Shown one piece after another: positions 1-8,108 of a stretch of 52,119 nucleotides of DNA (its first letter is position 1; the number at the start of each line of letters is the position of its first letter). The position numbers and the translations under genes are program-made. Source of the stretch: Streptomyces carpinensis (GTDB taxonomy: Bacteria; Actinomycetota; Actinomycetes; Streptomycetales; Streptomycetaceae); assembly GCF_002154505.1 (NCBI RefSeq), contig NZ_MUBM01000215.1:1-52119 (forward strand), given 5' to 3'. Below the pieces are notes generated by a model, which worked only from the letters and a program-made list of their open reading frames with translations, had not been told where the DNA came from and did not search any database.

Positions 1-990
1 GACGACCGCCCCTCCTACCGTCGCGACGACCGCCGTGATGACCGCCGGGACGGAGACCGCGCTGAGCGCGGCGAGCGCGGTGGCTTCCGTGGCCGTGACG
101 ACCGTCGTGGCGGCGGTCCCCGCCGTGACGACCGCGGCGGGCGCCCCGGTGGCTTCCGAGGCCGTGACGACCGCCGCGGCGGCGGCCGTTTCCGTGACGA
201 GCGGGACCGTGACCGCGACCGGGACCGGGAGCCGATCAAGCGGCTGCCGATCCCGCCGGAGGTCACGGGCGAGGAGATCGACAAGGACGTACGGCAGGAG
301 CTGCAGAGCCTGCCCAAGACGCTCGCCGAGGACGTCGCCAGGAACCTGGTGATGGTCGCGCGGCTCATCGACGAGGACCCCGAGGCCGCCTACGGCTACT
401 CCAGGGTCGCCCTGCGGCTGGCGTCCCGTGTCGCCGCGGTACGGGAGGCGGCCGGCTTCGCCGCGTACGCGAGCCAGAAGTACAGCGAGGCGCTCGCCGA
501 GTTCCGGGCGGCCCGGCGGATGACCGGCAACGTGGACCTGTGGCCGGTCATGGCCGACTGCGAGCGTGGGCTCGGCCGGCCGGAGAAGGCGCTGGACATG
601 GCCGGGGCGCCGGAGGTGCACAAGCTCGACAAGGCCGGACAGGTCGAGATGCGGCTCGTCGCGGCCGGCGCCCGGCGGGACATGGGGCAGCTCGACGCGG
701 CCATCGTGACGCTGCAGAGCCCCGAGCTGGCCTCCAACTCCGTGCAGCCGTGGACCGCTCGGCTGCGGTACGCCTACGCCGACGCGCTGCTCTCCGCCGG
801 CCGGGAGGCCGAGGCACGGGAGTGGTTCGCCAAGGCCGTCGAGGCCGACCGGGACGGCAGCACCGACGCCTCGGACCGGCTGGCCGAGCTGGACGGCGTG
901 GAGTTCACCGACGCGCTCGACGAGGGCGGCGAGGACACCTCCGAAGGTGCCGGCCCCAGCGACGGCGAGAAGGACGGCGCCGAGGACTGA
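1..990 (+). CDS. TPR-repeat protein with R/D/G-rich N-terminus (5' truncated)
   Basis: The reading frame is open from base 1, so the true start lies upstream; 329 residues are visible. Residues 1-78 are low complexity, dominated by Arg, Asp and Gly, with two copies of a 13-residue unit (GGFRGRDDRRGGG) encoded at about 79-117 and 148-186. The remaining part is helical, with Ala/Leu/Arg-rich pairs typical of tetratricopeptide repeats (for example YSEALAEFRAARR and GREAEAREWFAKAVEAD). It ends in an acidic tail. A TPR gene heads the same tlyA-nadK-recN neighbourhood in mycobacteria (Rv1691). Function is unknown: TPRs suggest a scaffold, and RGG-like stretches often bind RNA, but nothing visible proves either. 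It ends at a strong bidirectional hairpin shared with the convergent downstream gene. Confidence 0.85.
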   Translation, partial: DDRPSYRRDDRRDDRRDGDRAERGERGGFRGRDDRRGGGPRRDDRGGRPGGFRGRDDRRGGGRFRDERDRDRDRDREPIKRLPIPPEVTGEEIDKDVRQELQSLPKTLAEDVARNLVMVARLIDEDPEAAYGYSRVALRLASRVAAVREAAGFAAYASQKYSEALAEFRAARRMTGNVDLWPVMADCERGLGRPEKALDMAGAPEVHKLDKAGQVEMRLVAAGARRDMGQLDAAIVTLQSPELASNSVQPWTARLRYAYADALLSAGREAEAREWFAKAVEADRDGSTDASDRLAELDGVEFTDALDEGGEDTSEGAGPSDGEKDGAED

Positions 991-1005
991 CATCCGGCTG
1001 TGAGC

Positions 1006-1047
1006 AAGGGCGGGCCCCGATCGGCATTCCGATCGGGGCCCGCCCTT
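1006..1047. terminator. Bidirectional terminator hairpin
   Basis: A perfect 19-bp stem (left arm 1006-1024, right arm 1029-1047) with a 4-base loop lies between the convergent TPR and DUF1015 genes. The AA at one end and TT at the other suit termination in both directions. Confidence 0.85.
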
Positions 1048-1089
1048 CTTCGTCCGCGGGCGCCGTCACCGCCCGTCCGGGAGGTCCCG

Positions 1090-2382
1090 TCACACGTCCA
1101 GTGCCCGCAGCACCAGTCCCGACGCCGGCTTCGGGCCGAACGAGGTCGACTTGCGGGGCATCGTGACGCCCTGGCGGGCCAGGTCGCGGACGACCTCCTC
1201 GCGGACCGGGTGCATCAGGACGGCCGTGCCGCCGTCGTGTTCGGCCTTCGCCACGGTGGCGGCGGTGTCGTGGATGTAGGCGATGTGGGCCGGGGAGTCC
1301 TCGGGGATGCGCCACACGTGCTCGAGAAGCGTGGCGTGCAGGACCGTCGCATCCAGGGTCCGCCAGGCGGCCGGGCGATCAGCCGGTACCGTGCGGGCCA
1401 GGAGGCCGGGGTCAGGGCGGTCCACGAGATGGAAGGAGCCGTCGCCCGCGAGCAGGAAGGCGTTGCCCGCGCAGGCCGCGTCCGCGAGGGTCGCCAGTGC
1501 TTCGGCCAGCGGCACCTCCAGCCGCCGTACGCGGAACAGGCCGTCCAGCGCGGACACCGCGTCGGTGACCGGCAGGCCGTGCAGCAGGCGGTGGATGGCG
1601 CGGACCCGAAGGGGGTAGCGGGCGGTGTCGACGAGGAGGACCAGGCCGTAGTCCCAGGCGCTGGGCGAGGGGTGTTCGGCGCGCAGCCGCCGGTAGGTGG
1701 CCCAGCGGTGGTGGCCGTCGGCGATCAGGGCCTGGTGCTGGGCCAGGTCGTCGCCGATGGCGGCCAGGTCGGCTGGGTCGGTGACGGCCCACAGGCGGTG
1801 GCTGAAGCCGTCCTCGGTGGTCGTCGACAGCAGCGGAGGCTGTTCGGCGGTGCGTTCGACGACCACGGCGGTGGCCGCGGTGGACCCGTTGCCGCGGTAG
1901 GTGAGCAGCAGTGGTTCGAGGTTGGCGCAGGTGGCCCTCATCAGGGCGGCGCGGTCCGCGACGACGTGCGGCATCACGTCCTCGTGCGGCAGCACCACGC
2001 CCTCCGCCGGGTCCGACACGCGCAGTGCCCCGATCAGACCGCGTTGCAGCATCCCGTCGCCGTCGCGCTGCTCGTAGACGTACAGGCCCGGCTCGGGGTC
2101 CGCGGTCAGTATGCCCTCGGCCAGCCAGCGGCGCAGGGTGTCGGCCGCCTGCTCGTTCCGGGCGGTGGGCGTGCCGGCCTGGGGCAGGATCAGGCGGACG
2201 ATGTTGTACGGGTCGGCGGACTGGAGGTGGTGCAGGCCGTCGGGGCGCACGACGACGTCGTACGGCGGGGACGTCACGGCGGCGAGGCTGCCGACCCGTT
2301 CGGGGTCGTAGCGAAGGCCTCGGAACGGGGTGAGTTCGAGGCCCCGGCGTGTTGTTGCCGGTGAGTGACCTGCTGTGTCCAT
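1090..2382 (-). CDS. DUF1015 family protein
   Basis: 430 residues. The N-terminal part (LTPFRGLRYDPERVG, then TSPPYDVV) and the internal IADGHHRWATYR motif are hallmarks of the DUF1015 family (COG4198), whose biochemical role is not established. The His-rich DGHHR segment looks like an active or metal site, but that is inference. The start is the ATG at 2380-2382; a TACGAT -10-like box lies 6 bases upstream and no Shine-Dalgarno sequence is visible, so a leaderless mRNA is likely. It is divergent from the HAD phosphatase with about 73 bp between starts, and convergent with the TPR gene. Confidence 0.85.
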   Translation of the reverse strand: MDTAGHSPATTRRGLELTPFRGLRYDPERVGSLAAVTSPPYDVVVRPDGLHHLQSADPYNIVRLILPQAGTPTARNEQAADTLRRWLAEGILTADPEPGLYVYEQRDGDGMLQRGLIGALRVSDPAEGVVLPHEDVMPHVVADRAALMRATCANLEPLLLTYRGNGSTAATAVVVERTAEQPPLLSTTTEDGFSHRLWAVTDPADLAAIGDDLAQHQALIADGHHRWATYRRLRAEHPSPSAWDYGLVLLVDTARYPLRVRAIHRLLHGLPVTDAVSALDGLFRVRRLEVPLAEALATLADAACAGNAFLLAGDGSFHLVDRPDPGLLARTVPADRPAAWRTLDATVLHATLLEHVWRIPEDSPAHIAYIHDTAATVAKAEHDGGTAVLMHPVREEVVRDLARQGVTMPRKSTSFGPKPASGLVLRALDV

Positions 2383-2388
2383 CCCGGC

Positions 2389-2394
2389 ATCGTA
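2389..2394 (-). promoter_or_regulatory. Candidate -10 box for leaderless DUF1015 transcript
   Basis: TACGAT on the minus strand ends 6 bases before the ATG, so transcription would begin at the start codon. No convincing -35 is visible. Confidence 0.4.
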
Positions 2395-2455
2395 CGTGTG
2401 TCGTCGGCATGGGGGATGATCGGGGGAAAGCCGGTACCACGAGGAGCGATGCGGA

Positions 2456-3484
2456 ATGAGCCAGGGCGTCAGGACGAGGCCCGAGGGCAGTGACCAGGCC
2501 CTGAGCGAGGCGTACGACACGGCCCTGCTCGATCTGGACGGGGTGGTGTACGCGGGGGGCGACGCCATCGCGTACGCGGTCGACTCGCTCGACACCGCCC
2601 GCGCGGGCGGCATGCACTTGGCGTACGTGACCAACAACGCCCTGCGGCCTCCGGACGCGGTGGCCGCGCACCTCACCGAGCTGGGCATACGGGCGGAGGC
2701 GTCCGATGTCGTCACCTCGGCGCAGGCGGTGGCCCGGCTGATCGCCGACCAGGTGCCGCAGGGCGCGCGAGTGCTGGTGATCGGTGGTGAGGGGCTTCGG
2801 GTGGCGCTGCGCGAGCGCGGGCTGGAGCCGGTGGAGTCGGCCGACGACGACCCGGCGGCCGTGGTGCAGGGGTACGGCGGGCCGGAGCTGCCGTGGGGGC
2901 GCTTCGCGGAGGCCTGCTACGCCATCGCGCGCGGTGTGCCGTGGTTCGCCTCCAACACCGACCTGACGATCCCGAGCGCGCGGGGAATCGCACCCGGCAA
3001 CGGCGCGGCGGTGGAGGTCGTCCGGATCGCGACGGGCGCCGAGCCGCAGGTGGCGGGCAAGCCGCTGCCGCCGATGCACCGCGAGACGATCCTGCGCACG
3101 GGCGCGAAGAGGCCCCTGGTGGTCGGGGATCGGCTGGACACGGACATCGAGGGCGCGTTCAACGGCGGGGTCGACTCTCTGCTCGTGCTGACGGGGGTGA
3201 CCGACGGGGCGCGGTTGCTCGCCGCTCCGCCGCAGCACCGGCCGACGTACGTCGACGCGGATCTGCGGGGGCTCCTCACGGGGCAGCCGAAGATCACCCA
3301 AGAGGGTGACGGTTTCCGGTGCGGCGGGTGGACGGCGACGGCCGGGGCGAAGCGGTTGGAGCTGACCGGCGAAGGGGAGCCCCTGGACGGGCTGCGGGCG
3401 TTGTGCGCGGTGGCGTGGACGGCGGGCGGCGAGAGCGCGTGCGAGCTGGACGGGGGAAAGGCGCTGGCGCGGCTGGGACTGTGA
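2456..3484 (+). CDS. HAD-IIA family sugar/glycerol phosphatase
   Basis: 342 residues. HAD motifs are clear: motif I LLDLDGVVYAGGD, motif II YVTNNA, the AGKP lysine region and motif IV VVGDRLDTDIEGA. This is the NagD/PGP-like (HAD-IIA) subfamily. The syntenic M. tuberculosis gene Rv1692 was characterised as a glycerol-3-phosphate phosphatase, and its extra C-terminal GNAT-like region may correspond to about residues 280-342 here; the same activity is inferred. The ATG at 2456 is preceded by GAGGAG about 10 bases upstream. The gene is divergent from the DUF1015 gene and is followed, after 49 bp, by the iron-regulated permease. Confidence 0.88.
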   Translation: MSQGVRTRPEGSDQALSEAYDTALLDLDGVVYAGGDAIAYAVDSLDTARAGGMHLAYVTNNALRPPDAVAAHLTELGIRAEASDVVTSAQAVARLIADQVPQGARVLVIGGEGLRVALRERGLEPVESADDDPAAVVQGYGGPELPWGRFAEACYAIARGVPWFASNTDLTIPSARGIAPGNGAAVEVVRIATGAEPQVAGKPLPPMHRETILRTGAKRPLVVGDRLDTDIEGAFNGGVDSLLVLTGVTDGARLLAAPPQHRPTYVDADLRGLLTGQPKITQEGDGFRCGGWTATAGAKRLELTGEGEPLDGLRALCAVAWTAGGESACELDGGKALARLGL

Positions 3485-3510
3485 ACGCTGACGCGCCGTC
3501 GAGACCAAAG

Positions 3511-3529
3511 CGAGGGTAGGCTAACCTAA
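3511..3529 (+). promoter_or_regulatory. Iron box (DmdR1/IdeR/DtxR-type operator)
   Basis: CGAGGGTAGGCTAACCTAA matches the DtxR-family consensus TTAGGTTAGGCTAACCTAA at 16 of 19 positions. It overlaps a TAACCT -10-like box (3522-3527) and lies 4 bases before the GTG start, so a bound Fe-DmdR1 repressor would block the promoter directly. Confidence 0.85.
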
Positions 3530-3533
3530 CCTC

Positions 3534-4577
3534 GTGTTGGTCGACAGTCCTCCGGAAGAGCGCGCGGCGGTGGCCGCCGCACCCCCAACCCGTCGCGGGC
3601 CACGAGCCCTTGGGCTCCTGCTCTCCGCCGCGATGCTGGTGCTCGTCGCCCTGGCGAGCATCAGCGTCGGAGCGAAGGATCTCTCCCTGGGCCAGGTCTG
3701 GCACGGCCTGTTCCAGGACTCGGGGACCTACGGCGACGTCGTGGTCGGCGAGCGGCTGTCCCGGACCCTCCTCGGACTGCTCGCCGGGGCCGCGCTGGGG
3801 CTGTCCGGGGCCGTGCTGCAGGCGCTGACCCGCAATCCGCTGGCCGACCCGGGAGTTCTCGGCATCAACGCGGGTGCGTCGGCCGCCGTCGTCACCGCGA
3901 TCACCTTCTTCGGCGTGACCAGCCTCCGCGGCTATGTCTGGTTCGCCTTCCTCGGGGCGGCCGCCGTGGGCGCGCTGGTGTGGTTCCTGGGCGGCAGCCG
4001 GGGTGCAACGCCCGTGCGGCTCGCGCTCGCCGGCACCGCGATCGGTGCAGCGCTCTACGGCTATCTCCAGGCCGTGATGATCATGGACGACGCGGCGCTG
4101 GGGAAGATGCGCTTCTGGACCGTGGGTTCCTTGGCCTCCGCGACGAACGCGACCATCACCCAGGTGCTGCCGTTCTGCCTGGCCGGCACGGTCCTCGCGC
4201 TGCTGCTCGCGCGGCCGCTCAACGCCGTCGCGATGGGCGACGACACCGCCCGCGCCCTCGGCGCCGACCTGAACCGCACCCGGGCGCTCGCCATGCTCGC
4301 CGCGACCGTGCTGTGCGGGTCCGCGACCGCCGCCTGCGGGCCGATCGTCTTCGTGGGGCTGATGGTCCCGCACGTCGTCCGCTCCTTCACCGGGCCCGAC
4401 CTGCGCTGGATCCTGCCCTACGCCACGGTGCTGTCGCCCGTGCTGCTGCTCGGGGCCGACGTCGTCGGGCGGGTCGTCGCCCGGCCCGCCGAGGTGCAGG
4501 TCGGGGTCGTCACCGCGATCATCGGCGGCCCGGTGTTCATCCTGCTCGTACGGCGGCGCAGGACGGCCCAGTTGTGA
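3534..4577 (+). CDS. FecCD-type iron-siderophore ABC permease, first subunit
   Basis: 347 residues, multi-spanning membrane protein of the BtuC/FecCD family. Typical signatures are RNPLADPGVLGINAGAS (residues about 100-116), MGDDTARALG (the cytoplasmic coupling region), GPIVFVGLMVPH and RPAEVQVGVVTAIIGG near the C-terminus. It should pair with the next permease and the ATPase to import a ferric siderophore. The GTG start follows an iron box with no room for a Shine-Dalgarno sequence, which implies a leaderless transcript derepressed under iron starvation. The stop overlaps the next start (GTGA), so the two permeases are probably translationally coupled. No substrate-binding protein is encoded nearby, so one must be supplied from elsewhere. 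Confidence 0.93.
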   Translation: MLVDSPPEERAAVAAAPPTRRGPRALGLLLSAAMLVLVALASISVGAKDLSLGQVWHGLFQDSGTYGDVVVGERLSRTLLGLLAGAALGLSGAVLQALTRNPLADPGVLGINAGASAAVVTAITFFGVTSLRGYVWFAFLGAAAVGALVWFLGGSRGATPVRLALAGTAIGAALYGYLQAVMIMDDAALGKMRFWTVGSLASATNATITQVLPFCLAGTVLALLLARPLNAVAMGDDTARALGADLNRTRALAMLAATVLCGSATAACGPIVFVGLMVPHVVRSFTGPDLRWILPYATVLSPVLLLGADVVGRVVARPAEVQVGVVTAIIGGPVFILLVRRRRTAQL

Positions 4578-5692
4578 AGACCACCCGCACTCAGCGGGGC
4601 CTCGGCGAGACCCAGGCGCCTCATGTCGCCCGCACGTCCCGCACCGCCCCGCCCGCGCGTACCGCACGGGCCGTCCGCACCCCGGGCGGGCTGTCCCTCC
4701 GCCTCGACGTCCGGCTGCTGACCGTCGTCGTCCTGCTGGTGCTGGCCGCGCTCGCCGCGAGCGTCGTGCTGATCGGCACCGGCGACTTCCCGATCCCGGC
4801 CTCCGACGTGCTCAAGACGCTCGTCGGTCAGGGCGACCGGGGTCAGGAGTTCATCGTCCGTGAACTGCGGCTGCCGCGCGTCCTCGTCGGGCTGCTGGTC
4901 GGCGCCTGCCTCGGACTGGGCGGGGCGCTGTTCCAGTCCGTCTCGCGCAATCCGCTCGGCAGCCCGGACGTGCTCGGCCTCTCGCAGGGCGCGACGGCCG
5001 GCGCGCTCGTGGTGATCGTCCTGATCTCCGGCGGAGCCACCGCGGTCACCCTCGGCGCGCTCGTCGGCGGCCTGGTGACCGGGCTCGCGATCTACCTCCT
5101 CGCCTGGAAGCAGGGCGTGCACGGATACCGGCTGGTCCTGGTCGGCATCGGCGTCAACGCGGTCGTCACCGCGGTCAACGGCTACCTCATCACCAAGGCC
5201 GACTTCGTCGACGCGGCCCGCGCGGTCGTCTGGATGACCGGTTCGCTCAACGGCCGCGACTGGAGCCAGGTGTGGCCGTTGCTCGCCCTGTGCGCCGTGC
5301 TCCTCCCGCTCGTCCTCGGCAACGCGCGCGGGCTGCGCATGTTGGAGATGGGCGACGACACGGCGTACGCCCTCGGGGTGCGCGTCGAGCGCGTACGGCT
5401 GCTGATGATGGCCTCGGGCGTCCTGCTCACCGCGGCCGCCACCGCCGCTGCCGGTCCGGTCGCCTTCGTGGCCCTGACCTCGCCGCAGCTCGCCCGGCGC
5501 CTGACCGGCTCGCCCGGCCCGAACCTGGTGCCCTCCCTGTGCATGGGCGCCGCCCTGCTGGTCACCGCCGACTGGGCCTCGCAGCGCGCCTTCGGCGCCG
5601 ACCAGCTGCCCGTCGGCGTGGTCACCGGCGTACTCGGCGGCGGGTACCTGCTCTGGCTGCTGGTCACCGAGCGCAGGAAGGGACGGATATGA
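4574..5692 (+). CDS. FecCD-type iron-siderophore ABC permease, second subunit
   Basis: 372 residues. After a roughly 45-residue Thr/Arg-rich cytoplasmic N-terminus come the FecCD signatures SRNPLGSPDVLGLSQGAT, MGDDTAYALG, GPVAFVALTSPQ and DQLPVGVVTGVLGG. Two non-identical permeases in tandem are usual for ferric-siderophore importers, which work as heterodimers. The GTG start overlaps the preceding stop by 4 bases (4574-4577). The stop overlaps the following ATG (ATGA, 5689-5692). Confidence 0.93.
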   Translation: MKTTRTQRGLGETQAPHVARTSRTAPPARTARAVRTPGGLSLRLDVRLLTVVVLLVLAALAASVVLIGTGDFPIPASDVLKTLVGQGDRGQEFIVRELRLPRVLVGLLVGACLGLGGALFQSVSRNPLGSPDVLGLSQGATAGALVVIVLISGGATAVTLGALVGGLVTGLAIYLLAWKQGVHGYRLVLVGIGVNAVVTAVNGYLITKADFVDAARAVVWMTGSLNGRDWSQVWPLLALCAVLLPLVLGNARGLRMLEMGDDTAYALGVRVERVRLLMMASGVLLTAAATAAAGPVAFVALTSPQLARRLTGSPGPNLVPSLCMGAALLVTADWASQRAFGADQLPVGVVTGVLGGGYLLWLLVTERRKGRI

Positions 5693-6567
5693 GCACCCGC
5701 CACGATCCCGGCGGCCAGAACCCCCGGAGGAGCACCGTGAACCGCCTGTCCGCCGACGACGTCACCCTCGCCTACGATCAGCGGGTCATCGCCGAGCAGC
5801 TCTCGGTGGAGATACCCGACAACTCCTTCACGGTGATCGTCGGCCCGAACGCGTGCGGCAAGTCCACGCTGCTGCGGGCGCTGTCCCGGATGCTCAAGCC
5901 CGCCCGGGGCCGGGTACTGCTCGACGGGCAGGTCATCCAGTCGATGCCGGCCAAGAAGGTCGCCCGGACGCTCGGCCTGCTGCCGCAGTCGTCGATCGCA
6001 CCCGAGGGGATCACGGTCGGCGACCTGGTGGGCCGTGGCCGCTATCCGCACCAGGGCGTCCTGCGGCAGTGGTCGGCCGAGGACGAGCGGGTCGTACAGG
6101 AGGCCATGGCGCAGACCGGGGTCGCAGAGCTCGCCGAACGCCACGTCGACGAGCTGTCGGGCGGTCAGCGCCAGCGTGTGTGGATCGCCATGGCCCTCGC
6201 CCAGCAGACGCCGCTGCTGCTGCTCGACGAGCCGACGACGTATCTGGACATCCAGCACCAGATCGACGTGCTCGACCTGTGCGCCGAGCTGCACGAGGAG
6301 CAGGGGCGCACCCTCGTCGCCGTGCTGCACGACCTCAACCACGCCGCCCGCTACGCCACCCACCTCATCGCCCTGCGCGGCGGGAGGGTCGTCGCCCAGG
6401 GCGCGCCGGACGACATCGTCACGGCCGAGCTGGTGCAGGAGGTGTTCGGCCTGCGCTGCCAGGTCATCGAGGACCCCGAGACGGGGACACCGCTGGTGGT
6501 GCCGGCGGCGCGCGCGGCACGGGCGCGCGCGGCGCACCCACGGGTGGGCGCTACAGAAGCTTCCTGA
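5689..6567 (+). CDS. Iron-siderophore ABC transporter ATPase
   Basis: 292 residues from the ATG that overlaps the upstream stop. An alternative GTG at 5737 has a much stronger ribosome binding site (GGAGGA at 5726-5731) and would give 276 residues; it may be the true start. Motifs: Walker A GPNACGKST, Q-loop LPQSS, signature LSGGQRQR, Walker B LLLLDEPTT, H-loop VLHDLNHA. This is the FecE/FepC class. The C-terminal 25 residues are Ala/Arg-rich and non-conserved. Its 3' end overlaps the convergent SCP2 gene by 17 bp. Confidence 0.93.
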   Translation: MSTRHDPGGQNPRRSTVNRLSADDVTLAYDQRVIAEQLSVEIPDNSFTVIVGPNACGKSTLLRALSRMLKPARGRVLLDGQVIQSMPAKKVARTLGLLPQSSIAPEGITVGDLVGRGRYPHQGVLRQWSAEDERVVQEAMAQTGVAELAERHVDELSGGQRQRVWIAMALAQQTPLLLLDEPTTYLDIQHQIDVLDLCAELHEEQGRTLVAVLHDLNHAARYATHLIALRGGRVVAQGAPDDIVTAELVQEVFGLRCQVIEDPETGTPLVVPAARAARARAAHPRVGATEAS

Positions 6568-6898
6568 GCCGGAACAGGTCCAGCAGGCTCGCCTCCAGCT
6601 TCACCCGGCCCGAACCCCAGGCCGTGGCGAAGTTCAGCTCCCCGCCGACCAGCGCGATCAGGTCCTCCCCCGTCATCGCGAGCCGGATCTGGGCCTTTTC
6701 GGGCGGCGGTCCCTGGACGGTGTCGCGCACCTCGATCCGGCCGCCCGTCAGACGGCCCACGAAGCTGACGTCGAGGTCCCTGATGTGGCAGCTCACCGAG
6801 CGGTCCAGGGCCGCCGCATCACGGGCGTCCCCCTCCGCGTTCGTCATGTTGTCCGAGAGCTTCTCGAGTGCGGTACGGCACTCCTCGATCGTGGCCAT
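6551..6898 (-). CDS. SCP2 sterol-binding-domain protein
   Basis: 115 residues, about the size of one SCP2 fold. The middle and C-terminal segments (GGRIEVRDTVQG, AQIRLAMTGEDLIALVGGEL, AWGSGRVKLEASLLDLFRLRKLL) fit the SCP2 superfamily, which binds lipids or other hydrophobic ligands; the ligand here is unknown. The ATG at 6896-6898 has a TACCGT -10-like box 8 bases upstream and no clear ribosome binding site. It is divergent from the next small gene with 42 bp between starts. Confidence 0.75.
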   Translation of the reverse strand: MATIEECRTALEKLSDNMTNAEGDARDAAALDRSVSCHIRDLDVSFVGRLTGGRIEVRDTVQGPPPEKAQIRLAMTGEDLIALVGGELNFATAWGSGRVKLEASLLDLFRLRKLL

Positions 6899-6928
6899 CG
6901 CGACCGACGGTACCCCAGGCCGTCGCGG

Positions 6929-6934
6929 TAGCGT
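6929..6934 (+). promoter_or_regulatory. Candidate -10 box for leaderless small gene
   Basis: TAGCGT is followed by six bases and then the ATG at 6941. No Shine-Dalgarno sequence is present. Confidence 0.4.
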
Positions 6935-6940
6935 CTGGGC

Positions 6941-7285
6941 ATGAACGACTCTGTGCCCGAGACGGAGGTCCCGGCGGACGCGCCGGCTGCGGAGGAGGAC
7001 GCCGCGGAACCCGCGTACGACCTCGCCGATCCCGCCCCCCTGGACGTCCCCCGCACCCCCACGGGGGACGCCGACGTGGACGCGGCCCTGGAGCGGCTCG
7101 GTGACGTCGACCACCTCGCCACGGACGGACACGTGGAGGTGTACGAGGATGTACACGGAGGGCTGCGCGACGCGCTCACCGCGCTCGACACCCGCCCGGG
7201 ACCTCCGGCGCCCCCGGTGCCTTCGCCGGCGCACCGGCAGCCGCCCCCGAAGCCGTACCCACAGTCGTACCGACACAGGAGCTGA
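6941..7285 (+). CDS. Small acidic Pro-rich protein of unknown function
   Basis: 114 residues. The N-terminal 35 residues are acidic and Pro/Ala-rich. The centre (about residues 40-85, with DVDAALERLGDVDHLATDGHVEVYEDVHGGLRDALTALD split across it) looks like one amphipathic helical unit. The C-terminal 30 residues are Pro-rich and basic. I do not recognise a named family. It stops 7 bases before tlyA and is probably cotranscribed with tlyA, nadK and perhaps recN. Confidence 0.75.
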   Translation: MNDSVPETEVPADAPAAEEDAAEPAYDLADPAPLDVPRTPTGDADVDAALERLGDVDHLATDGHVEVYEDVHGGLRDALTALDTRPGPPAPPVPSPAHRQPPPKPYPQSYRHRS

Positions 7286-7292
7286 ACCGAAC

Positions 7293-8108
7293 GTGGCAGG
7301 AGTCGCACGCCGCCGTCTGGACGCGGAGCTGGTCCGCCGGAAGCTCGCGCGTTCGCGTGAGCACGCCAGCCAGCTGATCGCCGCCGGGCGGGTCACCGTC
7401 GGCAAGACCGTCGCGACCAAGCCCGCCACGCAGGTGGAGACCGCCGCCGCCATCGTGGTCGCCGCCGACGACGGCGACCCCGACTACGTCTCCCGGGGCG
7501 GCCACAAGCTCGCCGGCGCGCTCCAGGCGTTCGTTCCCCAGGGCCTTGCCGTCGAGGGGCGGCGCGCGCTGGACGCCGGCGCCTCCACCGGAGGCTTCAC
7601 CGACGTCCTGCTGCGGGCGGGCGCCGCGCACGTCGTCGCCGTCGACGTCGGCTACGGGCAACTCGCCTGGTCGCTGCAGAGTGATGAACGCGTCACCGTC
7701 AAGGACCGTACGAACGTACGTGAGTTGACGCTCGAGGCGATCGATGGGAAACCGGTGGATCTTGTCGTGGGGGATCTGTCCTTCATCCCGCTCGGCCTGG
7801 TGCTGCCCGCCCTGGCGCGGTGCGTGACGCCGGACGCCGACCTGGTGATGATGGTCAAGCCGCAGTTCGAGGTGGGGAAGGAGCGGCTGGGCAGCGGGGG
7901 TGTCGTGCGGAGTCCGCAGCTGCGGGCGGAGGCCGTGCGGGGCGTGGCGGACAGGGCGTGGGAACTGGGGCTCGGGGTGAAGGGTGTCACCGCCAGCCCG
8001 CTGCCGGGGCCGTCCGGGAACGTCGAGTACTTTCTCTGGCTGCGTGCCGGGGCGCCCGCCCTGGACCCGGCCGACGTTGACCGTGCAGTGGCGGAGGGGC
8101 CGCGTTGA
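7293..8108 (+). CDS. tlyA: TlyA-type rRNA 2'-O-methyltransferase
   Basis: 271 residues. An N-terminal S4 RNA-binding domain (residues about 4-65, RRRLDAELVRRKLARSRE and AGRVTVGK) is followed by an FtsJ-like SAM domain with DAGASTGGFTDVLL, VAVDVGYGQL and VVGDLSFIPL. TlyA homologues 2'-O-methylate 16S and 23S rRNA, and loss of function confers capreomycin/viomycin resistance. The GTG at 7293 has AGGAG about 10 bases upstream. The stop overlaps the next start (TTGA), typical of tlyA-nadK coupling. Confidence 0.93.
   Translation: MAGVARRRLDAELVRRKLARSREHASQLIAAGRVTVGKTVATKPATQVETAAAIVVAADDGDPDYVSRGGHKLAGALQAFVPQGLAVEGRRALDAGASTGGFTDVLLRAGAAHVVAVDVGYGQLAWSLQSDERVTVKDRTNVRELTLEAIDGKPVDLVVGDLSFIPLGLVLPALARCVTPDADLVMMVKPQFEVGKERLGSGGVVRSPQLRAEAVRGVADRAWELGLGVKGVTASPLPGPSGNVEYFLWLRAGAPALDPADVDRAVAEGPR

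Noticed and set aside
1000..2364. Long plus-strand frames opposite the DUF1015 gene
   Set aside because: They are mirror frames created by high GC; the minus-strand frame carries the DUF1015 motifs and proper codon bias.
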